This document shows, in pieces, positions 1 to 6,380 of a stretch of 14,516 nt of DNA. Made by a program: the position numbers and the translations under genes. Numbering within the stretch: the first letter of the stretch is position 1; each line of letters begins with the position of its first letter. The DNA lies in the NCBI GenBank assembly GCA_002919115.1, contig PKER01000027.1, positions 1-14,516 on the forward strand, in the 5' to 3' direction. The notes under the pieces were generated by a model, which was not told the DNA's origin, searched no databases, and saw nothing but the letters and a program-made list of their open reading frames with translations. This DNA comes from a bacterium. GTDB lineage: Bacteria; Actinomycetota; Thermoleophilia; Solirubrobacterales; 70-9.

Positions 1-50
1 CGGGCGCGGTGGAGGACGTCGAGGCGGCGGCGCGAAAGGTCGAGCCGTGA
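1..50 (+). CDS. C-terminal tail of an upstream gene, possibly TlyA-type rRNA methyltransferase (partial)
   Basis: Read in the frame that starts at base 3, the window opens with an open frame encoding GAVEDVEAAARKVEP and a TGA at 48-50. The short amphipathic tail resembles the C-terminal helix of TlyA-family 2'-O-methyltransferases. In many actinobacteria tlyA lies directly upstream of the NAD kinase gene, and the frame that follows here looks like NAD kinase, with its GTG (47-49) overlapping this stop as GTGA. The identity rests on gene order and 15 residues only, so it is an inference; any protein ending in a similar helix would fit. Confidence 0.35.
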   Translation, partial: GAVEDVEAAARKVEP

Positions 51-394
51 CCCCCGCCCGACGCGGCGCGCCCCCGCGCCGGATCACGATCTTCACGCAC
101 CAGTACCCCGTGCAGACCGCCGACGCGGTGAAGCAGCTCATCGGCGCGGCGACCGCGGCGGGGATCGAGGTGCTCGTCCCTCAGGAGGAGGTCGAGAAGC
201 ACCGTCTCGCCGAGCGCGGCGGCTGCGTCCTCGGCGCCGAACGGCATGCCCTCGAAGGCGACGAACGCGGCCACGCCGAGGAAGGCGACGATGGCCCCGG
301 CGATCAGCGCGGCGGTGGCGCCTGAGCCTGCGAGGTAGGGGCGGATCCGCCCTGAACGGCCGAGTCGTGGAGTGTGGGCGACGGACGATTCCAT
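2..394 (-). CDS. N-terminal part of a small single-helix membrane protein, truncated
   Basis: An ATG at 394 opens a leftward frame with no stop before the window edge. Only its first 60-68 residues (to roughly base 190-215) look like protein: a basic stretch (TPRLGRSGRIRPYLAGSG), one hydrophobic helix at about residues 25-47 (GATAALIAGAIVAFLGVAAF), then VAFEGMPFGAEDAAAALG. That is a membrane-anchored protein with its bulk outside the cell, or a signal anchor. Beyond that point the frame is simply the antisense of the nadK fragment, so the natural C-terminus is missing. There is no strong Shine-Dalgarno sequence; the bases before ATG are CCTAGGCAC. It lies downstream of the M23 hydrolase gene on the same strand, 120 bp away. 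I do not recognise a named family. Similar short anchored proteins occur in related actinomycetes, but that is recollection and was not checked. Confidence 0.45.
   Translation of the reverse strand, partial: MESSVAHTPRLGRSGRIRPYLAGSGATAALIAGAIVAFLGVAAFVAFEGMPFGAEDAAAALGETVLLDLLLRDEHLDPRRGRRADELLHRVGGLHGVLVREDRDPARGRAASGGGHGSTFRAAASTSSTAP
47..325 (+). pseudogene. nadK: NAD kinase N-terminal fragment, truncated
   Basis: A GTG start overlaps the preceding stop (GTGA), which suggests translational coupling. Residues 12-55 look like the first beta-alpha unit of an actinobacterial NAD kinase: a short strand RITIFTH, a helix (TADAVKQLIGAATAAG), a second strand IEVLVP, then EEVEKH. This family phosphorylates NAD to NADP in the cytoplasm and is normally about 280-300 residues, with GGDG and NE motifs further on; none of these is present. 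From about residue 55 (near base 212) the translation becomes Gly/Glu/Arg-rich nonsense, because the DNA there encodes a different protein on the opposite strand. The frame stops at 323-325 after 92 codons. I therefore read it as a genuine nadK start cut by a rearrangement or an assembly join. The family call rests on pattern recognition over about 45 residues. Confidence 0.5.
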
Positions 395-514
395 GTGCCT
401 AGGCCTGCCGGAAACGGCTGGTTACCGCTTCATCGTCAGGCGCCTTGCTTCCCTTTACCGCGATTCCTTCCGCTTGTCCAGGTCGCCGGGGCTTCCCGCC
501 CGGCTTCCGCACTC
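395..514 (-). other. Intergenic leader between M23 hydrolase and the truncated membrane gene
   Basis: These 120 bp are richer in A on the minus strand than their surroundings. Read leftward they hold a GC hairpin (GCCGGG, 8-nt loop, CCCGGC) soon after the M23 stop, which could end that transcript although no T-run follows. Then come three similar purine-rich words: AAGCGGAAGG, TCGCGGTAAAGG and GAAGCGGTAACC. A small GCCG-TTTC-CGGC hairpin lies just before the ATG at 394. I compared it by eye with c-di-GMP, c-di-AMP, cobalamin and glycine riboswitches and found no full match. Confidence 0.3.
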
Positions 515-1666
515 CTACAGATACCCCATCGGGTCAACGGGTGCGCCGTTTACCCGGACCTCGAAATGTAGGTGGTCGCCGTAGCAGTGTCCAGTGCAGC
601 CCACGTACCCGATCACCTGGCCCTGCGAAACCGAGCCGGAGGTGATCGCGTAGCGCGACTGGTGCGCGTAGCAGGTCGAGAGCCCGCCGCCGTGGTCGAT
701 GCAGGTGTAGTTGCCGTAGCCGCTCGTGGGCGCGGCGAGCACGATCCGGCCCGCCTTGGCGGCGCGGATCGGCGTGCCGGCGGGGACGGCGATGTCGATG
801 CCGGCGTGCAGACGGCCCCAGCGCGGCCCGAACGGTGAGACGACCGGGCCGTTGACCGGCCAGATCATGCCGCTCGACCCGCCGCGGATCGGGCCCGCGG
901 GCAGCGGGTCCGACTGCGTGGTGGAGGCCTGCGCGGCCTGGAGCTGCGCCTGGATCTTCGCGTTCAGCTCGCTGATGTCGCCCTCGTACTCGTGGATGTG
1001 CTCGCGCACGGAGGCGAGGGCCTGCGCCTTGCGGTCGCGCACCGCGTCGAGCTCGGCCTGCCGGGCCTCGAGCTGCTGGCGGGTGCGCGCGAGCTCGGCC
1101 TTGCGCGCCGCGATCTCGTCGCGCGCCGCCCGGACCCGCTCCACCGTCTCGCGCGCCTCGTCGCGGAGGTCGCGAACGCGGTGGACGATGCTCGCGTCCT
1201 GGCTCTGGATGCGGTCCAGGTACTCGTAGCGGCTCACGAGGTCGTCGAACCCGTTCGCGTTGAGGATCACCGTCAGCGCGTCGGGCTCATCCGACTTGTA
1301 GATCTCGACGAGCCGCTTGGCCAAGACCTTCAGCGAGCGCTTGAGGCGCTTGCGCAGCTGCTCGAGCCGGTTCTCCTCGAGCTCGAGCCGGGCCTCGGTC
1401 CTGCTCAGGCGCTCCTGGACGATCGCCTCGCGGTTGCGCAGCGTGGCGACCTCGCCGCGAAGCTGGTTGATGCGCTCCGTGTAGCGCGAGATCTCGGTGG
1501 TGAGGACGCCCTTGCGCTCCTTGGCCTGCTCGAGCTTCTGCTTCTTCTGCTCGAGCTTCTGCTGCAGGTCCTGGGCCACGGCCGTGCCGCCCGCCGACAC
1601 GGCGAGGGCGGCCGCCGCCACGAGGGCCAGACGGCGCGGGATCGGTCGCTTTCTCTGGGCGTCCAC
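515..1666 (-). CDS. Secreted M23-family peptidoglycan endopeptidase with N-terminal coiled coil (EnvC/NlpD-like)
   Basis: This 383-residue protein would act in the cell wall, cutting peptidoglycan cross-bridges or activating a cell-separation amidase. Seen: a basic N-terminus (RKRPIPRR) and hydrophobic core ending near TAVA-Q form a signal peptide (residues 1-32). A charged coiled coil spans about 35-245 and includes NANGFDDLVSRYEYLDRI, a hallmark of PcsB/EnvC-type coiled coils. A Ser/Thr/Pro linker follows, then an M23 (lysostaphin-like) domain from about 270 to the end. The zinc ligands are complete: H287 and D291 in HAGID, and H367 in DHLHFEV (H365 also conserved). Four cysteines in the domain could form disulfides. 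The GTG at 1666 was chosen because it places the signal peptide at the N-terminus; it has no Shine-Dalgarno sequence. The same frame is open to a GTG at 1777, but that extension looks non-coding. Metal ligands intact, so probably catalytic rather than a degenerate activator. Confidence 0.88.
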   Translation of the reverse strand: MDAQRKRPIPRRLALVAAAALAVSAGGTAVAQDLQQKLEQKKQKLEQAKERKGVLTTEISRYTERINQLRGEVATLRNREAIVQERLSRTEARLELEENRLEQLRKRLKRSLKVLAKRLVEIYKSDEPDALTVILNANGFDDLVSRYEYLDRIQSQDASIVHRVRDLRDEARETVERVRAARDEIAARKAELARTRQQLEARQAELDAVRDRKAQALASVREHIHEYEGDISELNAKIQAQLQAAQASTTQSDPLPAGPIRGGSSGMIWPVNGPVVSPFGPRWGRLHAGIDIAVPAGTPIRAAKAGRIVLAAPTSGYGNYTCIDHGGGLSTCYAHQSRYAITSGSVSQGQVIGYVGCTGHCYGDHLHFEVRVNGAPVDPMGYL

Positions 1667-1842
1667 TGCGAAAGAAGTTGGGGGTACGGCGGGTCCCGCC
1701 GCGCTCTGCGAATGCCGCCCCGCCCCCGAGCTGAGTCGGTCGTCCTCTCGGCGAACCGGCGTGCCGCAGAGTACCACTCTGAGGGCAATTGTGAGCGTTC
1801 CTTAACAGAACGTTGCAACGATTCTTGCACGCGCGGGGGCCC
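1667..1842 (-). promoter_or_regulatory. Structured leader and promoter region of the M23 hydrolase gene
   Basis: This 176-bp gap separates the CDF exporter stop from the hydrolase start. The part at 1785-1835 is locally AT-richer and holds a perfect 10-bp palindrome CGTTGCAACG (1811-1820) and an inverted repeat GTTC-TGTTAAG-GAAC, making it the likely promoter; no confident -35/-10 pair can be set. Closer to the gene, leftward RNA could pair CTCTGCG with CGCAGAG across about 55 nt, and GGCGG-GAC-CCGCC (about 1684-1696) forms a tight hairpin shortly before the start codon. The absence of a Shine-Dalgarno sequence plus these stems suggests structure-controlled expression. Actinobacterial wall-hydrolase genes often carry c-di-AMP (ydaO) riboswitches, but the conserved blocks of that motif are not clearly present. 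Confidence 0.3.
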
Positions 1843-2802
1843 TCACCCGGGCTCCTGCTCGGACGCCGAAACGCCGTCGGAGAGCCCGTTCTCGATCTGG
1901 AGCAGAGCTCCTTCCTCCGCCTGCTCCTCCATCTGGAGCGTGGTGTGCTCGATCCCGTAGCGGTCGCGCAGGAGGTACTCGATCTCGCGGCGCGCCGCGT
2001 CGCGGTCGACGCGCGGCTCGACGACCACGTGGGCCGCGAGCGCGACGAACCCCGGCGTCACCGTCCAGACGTGCAGGTCGTGCACGCTGGTCACGCCCCG
2101 GATGCCGCACACGGCCCGCGCCAGCGCGTCGACGTCGAGGCCGGCGGGGGCGGCCTCCATCAGCACGTCCATCGGCTCGCGCACGAGCCGCAGCGAGGAG
2201 GCGAGGATGAGCAGGGCGACGGCGACGCTCGCGATCGGGTCGACCGCCACCCAGCCGGTGAGCAGGATCACGGCGCCCGAGCCCACCACGGCGAGCGAGC
2301 CGAGCGCGTCGGCGACGGAGTGGCGCAGCACGCCCTCGAGGTTGATGTCGGTGCGGTCGCCGCGCGCCAGCACCCAGGTGGCCGCCAGGTTGCCCGCGAG
2401 CCCGAACACGCCGATGCCCAAGACGCCCCAGCCCTCGATCTCGGGCGGGTCCCCGAACCGCCCGATCGCGGCCACGATCACGAGCACGCCGATCGCGACC
2501 AGCGCGAGCCCGTTGAGCAGCGCGGCGAGTACCTCGCTGCGCTGCAGGCCGAACGTCCGGCGCGAGGACGCCTGGCGCGCGGCGAGCGCAGCGGCCATCA
2601 GCCCGAGGCCGATCGAGCCGACGTCCGAGAGCACGTGCCCGGCGTCGGCGAGCACCGCCAGCGAGCCCGTGATCAGCCCGCCGACCACGCCCACGGCGAG
2701 CATCAGCAGGTTGATCGCGAGCGCCGCGGTCATCCGCCGCCTGCTGTCCGCGCGCCGCAGATCGAGCGCGTGCGCGTGACCGTGCGCGTGGTCGTGAGCC
2801 AT
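1843..2802 (-). CDS. Cation diffusion facilitator (CDF) family metal/proton antiporter, CzcD/ZnT-like
   Basis: The 319-residue protein is a CDF exporter, predicted to move Zn2+ (or Co2+/Cd2+) out of the cytoplasm in exchange for protons. It starts with a His-rich segment (HDHAHGHAHA), followed by six hydrophobic segments between about residues 24 and 215. The transport-site pairs are visible: H56 and D60 in AGHVLSD on helix 2, and H161 and D165 in HSVAD on helix 5, the H-D/H-D arrangement typical of Zn transporters. The C-terminal cytoplasmic domain includes HDLHVWTVTPGF and ends with an acidic tail. The ATG at 2802 was preferred over an in-frame start at 2847 because it begins the His-rich segment and lies 8 nt after TAGCCT, a likely -10 box for a leaderless transcript. 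It diverges from the CWB2 gene; the hydrolase follows after 176 bp and probably has its own promoter. Confidence 0.93.
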   Translation of the reverse strand: MAHDHAHGHAHALDLRRADSRRRMTAALAINLLMLAVGVVGGLITGSLAVLADAGHVLSDVGSIGLGLMAAALAARQASSRRTFGLQRSEVLAALLNGLALVAIGVLVIVAAIGRFGDPPEIEGWGVLGIGVFGLAGNLAATWVLARGDRTDINLEGVLRHSVADALGSLAVVGSGAVILLTGWVAVDPIASVAVALLILASSLRLVREPMDVLMEAAPAGLDVDALARAVCGIRGVTSVHDLHVWTVTPGFVALAAHVVVEPRVDRDAARREIEYLLRDRYGIEHTTLQMEEQAEEGALLQIENGLSDGVSASEQEPG

Positions 2803-2810
2803 CAGGGCTG

Positions 2811-2816
2811 AGGCTA
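2811..2816 (-). promoter_or_regulatory. -10 box TAGCCT for the CDF exporter gene (leaderless)
   Basis: TAGCCT on the minus strand ends 8 nt before the ATG at 2802 and fits the actinobacterial TANNNT consensus. Transcription would then start at or within a base or two of the start codon. No Shine-Dalgarno sequence precedes the ATG. No clear -35 element was found. Confidence 0.45.
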
Positions 2817-2863
2817 GACCGGTCGCGGCGCCGGGGGCGGCAGGCACGCACCCCGAACGCGAC

Positions 2864-2869
2864 TAACGT
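2864..2869 (+). promoter_or_regulatory. -10 box TAACGT for the CWB2 protein gene (leaderless)
   Basis: TAACGT lies 7 nt before the GTG at 2877, so the expected transcription start falls on the G of the start codon. There is no Shine-Dalgarno sequence. This box and the one at 2811-2816 form a compact back-to-back promoter pair in a 74-bp divergent gap. Confidence 0.45.
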
Positions 2870-2876
2870 TCCCGGC

Positions 2877-4181
2877 GTGCTGCGGAGGATCCGGTACTTC
2901 CTCGAGGACCTCGCCTACTACGCGCGCCGCCACCCGCTCGGGTTCCTGCGCGTCGTGGGCGGCGTCTTCGTCGCGTGCGCGCTCATCGCGGGCGTCTACG
3001 TCGCCGCCCGCGAGCTGCTCGAAGACGACGAGGAGCAGGCGCCGAGCCTCGCCCCCGAGATCTTCGTGCGCGCCGGGTCCGAGCCGGAGGAGACCGCGGA
3101 GCTCGGCTTCCCGACGTTCGCGACCCGCAACACGACGCGCATCGCGGGCGGGGACTCGATCGAGGTCGCGGCCGGCGCCGCGCTCGCGACGTTCCCCACC
3201 GACCCCCCGCCCGCCGTCGTCCTCGCCGACGCCGGCGACTGGACAGGCGCGCTCGCCGCCTCCGTCCTGTTCGCCGACCCGGTCTCGGCGCCGCTCCTGT
3301 TCACCGCCGACGGCGAGGTGCCCGAGATCACCGCCCAGGCGCTCGCGGCCCTCGCCCCGCGCGGCTCCGCGGCCACGGGCCGCGACCAGGCGTTCGTGAT
3401 CGGCGACGCGGCGGAGCCCGACGATTTGCGCACCGAGCAGGTCGCGGGCGGCAACCCGGCCGAGCTTGCGCTGGCGATCGCCACGCTGCGGGCCGAGCTC
3501 GCGGGCTCGGATCCCGACCACCTGCTCGTCGTGAGCTCCGACGAGCCCGCGTACGCGATGCCAGCCGCGGCCTGGGCGGCGCGCTCGGGCGACCCGATCC
3601 TCTTCGCCCAGCGCGACTCCGTGCCCGCCGCGACCATCGACGCGGTCGAGCGCTGGGAGGACGCGGAGGTGTTCGTGCTCGGCCCCGAGTCGGTGATCTC
3701 CGACCGGGCGCTGCGCAAGCTGCGGCGCGCCGCCTCCAGCGTGCGGCGCGTCGGCGAGGAGGGGCCGGTCGAGAACGCGGTCGCCTTCGCGCGCTACGTG
3801 CGCGGCGAGTTCGGCTGGAACATCAACGACCCGGGCCACGGCTTCGTCATCGCGAACGCCGCGCGGCCGACCGACGCCGCGGCGGCCGCGCCGCTCTCGG
3901 CCAGCGGGAGCTGGGGCCCGCTGCTGCTCACCGACAGCGCCGACGAGGCCCCGCCCGCCCTGGCGGGCTACCTCCTGGACCTCAAGCCCGGCTACGAGGC
4001 CGACCCCACCCGGGCGGTCTTCAACCACCTCTGGATCATCGGCGACGAGTCGTCGGTGAGCACCGCGCTGCAGGCGGAGCTCGACGAGATCGCCGAGCTC
4101 GCCCCGGTACGCTCGGGCGAAGGTCAGTCCTTCCTGGGCCCGGAGCCGGGCGCCCCGGAGCCGGAGACCGAGGCGGACTGA
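2877..4181 (+). CDS. Membrane-anchored protein with three cell wall-binding repeat 2 (CWB2)-like units
   Basis: The 434-residue protein has a short basic cytoplasmic tail, one transmembrane helix at about residues 22-44, and an outward-facing domain. That domain contains three units of the CWB2 fold. Unit 1 is at about 88-177, from RIAGGDSIEVA to FVIGDA. Unit 2 is at about 188-272, from QVAGGNPAELA to VFVLGPESVISD. Unit 3 is at about 301-393, from RVGEEGPVENA to LWIIGDESSVS. Each unit shows the pattern start-(R/Q)(I/V)xG, a VV(L/V) strand, an Ala-rich helix, an ILF/LLL strand, then a VLG/IIGD strand. CWB2 modules come in threes and bind anionic wall polymers in Firmicutes (PF04122). Here no catalytic domain is attached; an acidic/proline C-terminus (GPEPGAPEPETEAD) ends the chain. 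The GTG start is supported by the -10 box 7 nt upstream. It probably heads a unit with the next two genes. The CWB2 call is by pattern; the wall-polymer ligand is inference. Confidence 0.75.
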   Translation: MLRRIRYFLEDLAYYARRHPLGFLRVVGGVFVACALIAGVYVAARELLEDDEEQAPSLAPEIFVRAGSEPEETAELGFPTFATRNTTRIAGGDSIEVAAGAALATFPTDPPPAVVLADAGDWTGALAASVLFADPVSAPLLFTADGEVPEITAQALAALAPRGSAATGRDQAFVIGDAAEPDDLRTEQVAGGNPAELALAIATLRAELAGSDPDHLLVVSSDEPAYAMPAAAWAARSGDPILFAQRDSVPAATIDAVERWEDAEVFVLGPESVISDRALRKLRRAASSVRRVGEEGPVENAVAFARYVRGEFGWNINDPGHGFVIANAARPTDAAAAAPLSASGSWGPLLLTDSADEAPPALAGYLLDLKPGYEADPTRAVFNHLWIIGDESSVSTALQAELDEIAELAPVRSGEGQSFLGPEPGAPEPETEAD

Positions 4182-4202
4182 GTGCCTTCAGACACACGCA
4201 AC

Positions 4203-4208
4203 GAGGGA
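4203..4208 (+). promoter_or_regulatory. Ribosome binding site of the 76-aa gene
   Basis: GAGGGA stands 5 nt before the ATG at 4214, a good Shine-Dalgarno match. It fixes the start of a gene otherwise too small to trust. It also contrasts with the lack of such a site at the head gene of this unit. Confidence 0.55.
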
Positions 4209-4213
4209 CGTAG

Positions 4214-4444
4214 ATGAGCGAAAGCGAACGAGCGGATCGGCTGACCCGCCGGGTCACGGTGGATGACATCCGCGCGCTGGCCGGCCCCGCGACGCCCCAC
4301 TTCTCGCTGCAGATCCGCAACCGGATCAAGAAGCTGATCGAGGCGCTCCCGGCCGAGGACCCGGCGCGCGTCGAGGGCGAGCGGCAGATCAAGCGCCTCG
4401 AGGAGCTGGCCGCCCACTCCGGGGAGCCGCGCGGGCGCGGATGA
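4214..4444 (+). CDS. Small conserved-looking protein of unknown function (76 aa)
   Basis: I do not recognise this family. The protein is soluble, charged and predicted mostly helical. An N-terminal segment (TRRVTVDDIRALAGPATPHF) is followed by IRNRIKKLIEALPAEDPARVEGERQIKRLEEL, which looks like two amphipathic helices, and a disordered Arg/Gly end. No cysteines, membrane segments or known motifs are visible. It is real rather than chance because a Shine-Dalgarno site precedes it, it sits 32 bp after the CWB2 gene, and its TGA overlaps the ATG of the methyltransferase gene (ATGA at 4441-4444), implying coupled translation. The context suggests a helper or partner of the methyltransferase, but nothing in the sequence shows this. 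Confidence 0.7.
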   Translation: MSESERADRLTRRVTVDDIRALAGPATPHFSLQIRNRIKKLIEALPAEDPARVEGERQIKRLEELAAHSGEPRGRG

Positions 4445-5226
4445 CCGCGGCACCGGCCGAGCTCGCGCGCTCCCGGCTGGCCGAGCTGCTCTCCGCAGAA
4501 GCCGCCGCCCGCGCGAGCGAGGCCGATGCCTGGCGCGACGGCTACCTCGACCTGGCGCCGGAGGGCGTCGAGTCCACCGGCACGACCCAGAGCCTGATGC
4601 TCACCAGGGCCGTGCCGGCGATCTACGAGCGCTGGTGGCGGCCCGCGCTGGGCCGGGCGTTCAAGGGGCTGGGCGGGCCCGGGATGGCCGAGGAGCTGCG
4701 CATCGCCCGGCTCTTCCTCGGGCTTTCCGGCGGCGAGCGCGTGCTCGACCTGGCCTGCGGCCCCGGCAACTTCTCGCGCCGGTTCGCGCGGATCACCGGG
4801 CAGGACGGCTTCGTCGTGGGGCTCGACGCCTCGCCGACGATGCTCGCCAAGGGCGTCGCCGAGGCGCGCGCGGAGGGGCTCGCGAACATCGTCTTCGTCC
4901 GCGGCGACGCCACGGCCCTGCCCCTGCGCGACGGCAGCGTGGACTGCGTGTGCTGCTTCGCGGCCCTGCACCTCTTCGCGGAGCCGTTCGGAGCCCTCGA
5001 CGAGATGCGCAGGGTGCTCGGGCCGGGCGGGCGGATCGCGCTCATGACGTCGATCCGCCGCGCCGTGGCGCCGTGGCCGGTGAGCCGGCTCGCCCAGGGG
5101 GTGAGCGGGATGCGGGTGTTCGAGCCCGACGAGATCACCGACGCCCTCGCCGACCGCGGCTTCGTCGAGGTCGGCAAACGCGTCTCGGGGTTCGTGCAGT
5201 TCGTCGGCGGGCGGCTGCCTGAGTGA
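4441..5226 (+). CDS. Class I SAM-dependent methyltransferase (UbiE/Methyltransf_11-like)
   Basis: The 261-residue cytoplasmic enzyme transfers a methyl group from S-adenosylmethionine to an unknown acceptor. Seen: motif I VLDLACGPGNFS (about 101-112), the acidic strand end VVGLDAS (125-131), motif II with RGDATALPL (about 154-162), VDCVCCFAALHLF in strand 4, and LGPGGRIALMTS (motif III), all in the right order for the Rossmann fold. An N-terminal 70-residue extension includes IYERWWRPALGRAF, typical of small-molecule or lipid methyltransferases of the UbiE/phthiotriol type. The ATG overlaps the stop of the upstream 76-codon gene. The extension and the neighbouring CWB2 protein weakly suggest an envelope lipid or quinone substrate, but the substrate cannot be read from the sequence. 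Confidence 0.88.
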   Translation: MTAAPAELARSRLAELLSAEAAARASEADAWRDGYLDLAPEGVESTGTTQSLMLTRAVPAIYERWWRPALGRAFKGLGGPGMAEELRIARLFLGLSGGERVLDLACGPGNFSRRFARITGQDGFVVGLDASPTMLAKGVAEARAEGLANIVFVRGDATALPLRDGSVDCVCCFAALHLFAEPFGALDEMRRVLGPGGRIALMTSIRRAVAPWPVSRLAQGVSGMRVFEPDEITDALADRGFVEVGKRVSGFVQFVGGRLPE

Positions 5227-5343
5227 CCGGGGCCGGGGCGCTCAGCCCTGGCCGCACCGCAGCTCCTCAGCCTTGTCCGCGGGCGAAAGCCGGCGCGCGG
5301 AGCCGACTGCACACGGGGGCCGCACGCCCGGCCGGCGCGGGGC
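5227..5343. other. Convergent intergenic region with terminator-like hairpin
   Basis: This 117-bp GC-rich gap separates the convergent methyltransferase and LLM oxidoreductase genes. A GGGCT-CAGG-AGCCC hairpin (about 5340-5353) straddles the LLM stop codon and could act in both directions, though no T-run follows. No gene is supported here. Confidence 0.35.
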
Positions 5344-6372
5344 TCAGGAGCCCGGGGCGAACGTCTCGATGATCCGCTGCTGGTAGGCGGCGATCCGCTC
5401 GGGCTCGATGAAGTAGGTCGGGGGGGTCAGGCTGACCGCGTCGCCGAGCTCGGCCACCGCCGCGACCCGGGCCCGCACCTTGTCGGGCGGCCCCACGGCG
5501 CAGTAGGTGTCGACCATCTCGTCGGTGACGTGCGCGGCGAGGCCCGCGAAGTCGCCGGCGCGGAAGGCCGCGCGCACGGCGGCCGCCTCGTCGCCGAAGC
5601 CGTGCATCTCCCAGAGCGGCGCGTAGGTGCGCACGGTCGCGTAGAAGGCGAGCGTGCGGCGCGCAGCCTCGTAGGCCGCCTCCTCGTCATCGTCGATCGC
5701 GCAGCAGACGCCCGGGATGAAGTCGAAGTCGGCGCGCGAGCGGCCGGAGCGCCTCAGGCCGAGCTCGAAGTTCGGGATCACGACCTCCTCCAGCCAGCGC
5801 GGCGAGCAGATCAGGTGCCCCAGAAGCCCGTCGGCGACGTCGCCCGCCATGCGCGCCATGCCCTCCTGCACAGCGGCGGTATAGATCGGCACGCGCTCGC
5901 GCACCGGCGGGTGGGGACGGGCCCAGCCCTTGATGTCGATGTCGTGGTACTTGCCCGCGAAGCGGATCGGCTCGCCCGTGTGGGCCTTCTCCATGATCAG
6001 CCGCACGGCCTCGACGGTCTCGCGCAGGTGCGGGGCCGGGCGGCCGTACTCGGCGCCGTGCCAGGTCTCGTTGAGCCGCTTGACCCCGGCGCCCAGGCCC
6101 AGCCTGAAGCGCCCGCCGGAGGCCTCGTCGATGTCTAGCGCCGAGAGCGCGAGGATCATCGGACTGCGCACGAAGGCCCACGTGATCCCGGTGCCGACCC
6201 CGATCCGCTCGGTGTGCGCGGCCAGCCAGGTGGCCTGCGTCATCGTCGAGCGGTACAGCTCGATGGCCCAGACGCCCTCGATCCCCGCGCGCTCCGCCGC
6301 GCGCGCCTCGCTCGCGAGCTCTTCGAGGCTCCGGCCGAGGGCCATGATCTGGATGCGGTCGAGCGCGCCCAC
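5344..6372 (-). CDS. LLM-class F420-dependent oxidoreductase (luciferase-like monooxygenase family)
   Basis: The 342-residue protein is a TIM-barrel flavin/F420 enzyme. Seen: the barrel start DRIQIMALGRSLEELASEARAAE, the strand GVWAIELYRST, then HTERIGVGTGITWAFVRSP, and the LLM signature around ALDIDEASGGRFRLGLGAGV, followed by the usual HPPV and IYTAAVQEGMARMAGDVADGLLGHL segments. In actinobacteria such proteins commonly use coenzyme F420 to reduce or oxidise small molecules; the cofactor is inferred from lineage and fold, the substrate is unknown. The GTG at 6372 was chosen because GGGAGGTAG stands just upstream, its TAG being the stop of the lipoprotein gene, so the two genes are tightly coupled (8-bp gap). 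The frame is open for a further 139 codons upstream, but that stretch is antisense-frame noise over the lipoprotein gene. It ends the thiolase-lipoprotein-LLM run. Confidence 0.88.
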   Translation of the reverse strand: MGALDRIQIMALGRSLEELASEARAAERAGIEGVWAIELYRSTMTQATWLAAHTERIGVGTGITWAFVRSPMILALSALDIDEASGGRFRLGLGAGVKRLNETWHGAEYGRPAPHLRETVEAVRLIMEKAHTGEPIRFAGKYHDIDIKGWARPHPPVRERVPIYTAAVQEGMARMAGDVADGLLGHLICSPRWLEEVVIPNFELGLRRSGRSRADFDFIPGVCCAIDDDEEAAYEAARRTLAFYATVRTYAPLWEMHGFGDEAAAVRAAFRAGDFAGLAAHVTDEMVDTYCAVGPPDKVRARVAAVAELGDAVSLTPPTYFIEPERIAAYQQRIIETFAPGS

Positions 6373-6380
6373 GGCCCCGC

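Noticed and set aside
1667..1777. In-frame upstream extension of the M23 hydrolase to a GTG at 1777
   Set aside because: The added 37 residues have no homology-like pattern and would bury the signal peptide; codon bias also drops.
1667..1842. c-di-AMP (ydaO) riboswitch before the M23 gene
   Set aside because: The gene type fits but the conserved GGGGA, GGGGUGAA and CAGCUAACC blocks are not all present. Kept only as an unassigned structured leader.
1405..2851. Long overlapping open frames on both strands over the CDF exporter
   Set aside because: High GC content leaves antisense and alternate frames open; only the frame with the H-D metal motifs and membrane helices is coding.
5242..5325. 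Short leftward ORF after the LLM stop, ending in ADKAEELRCGQG
   Set aside because: It is only 27 codons from a GTG, has no ribosome binding site, and is in frame with the LLM gene beyond its stop. Likely chance, although the end looks protein-like.
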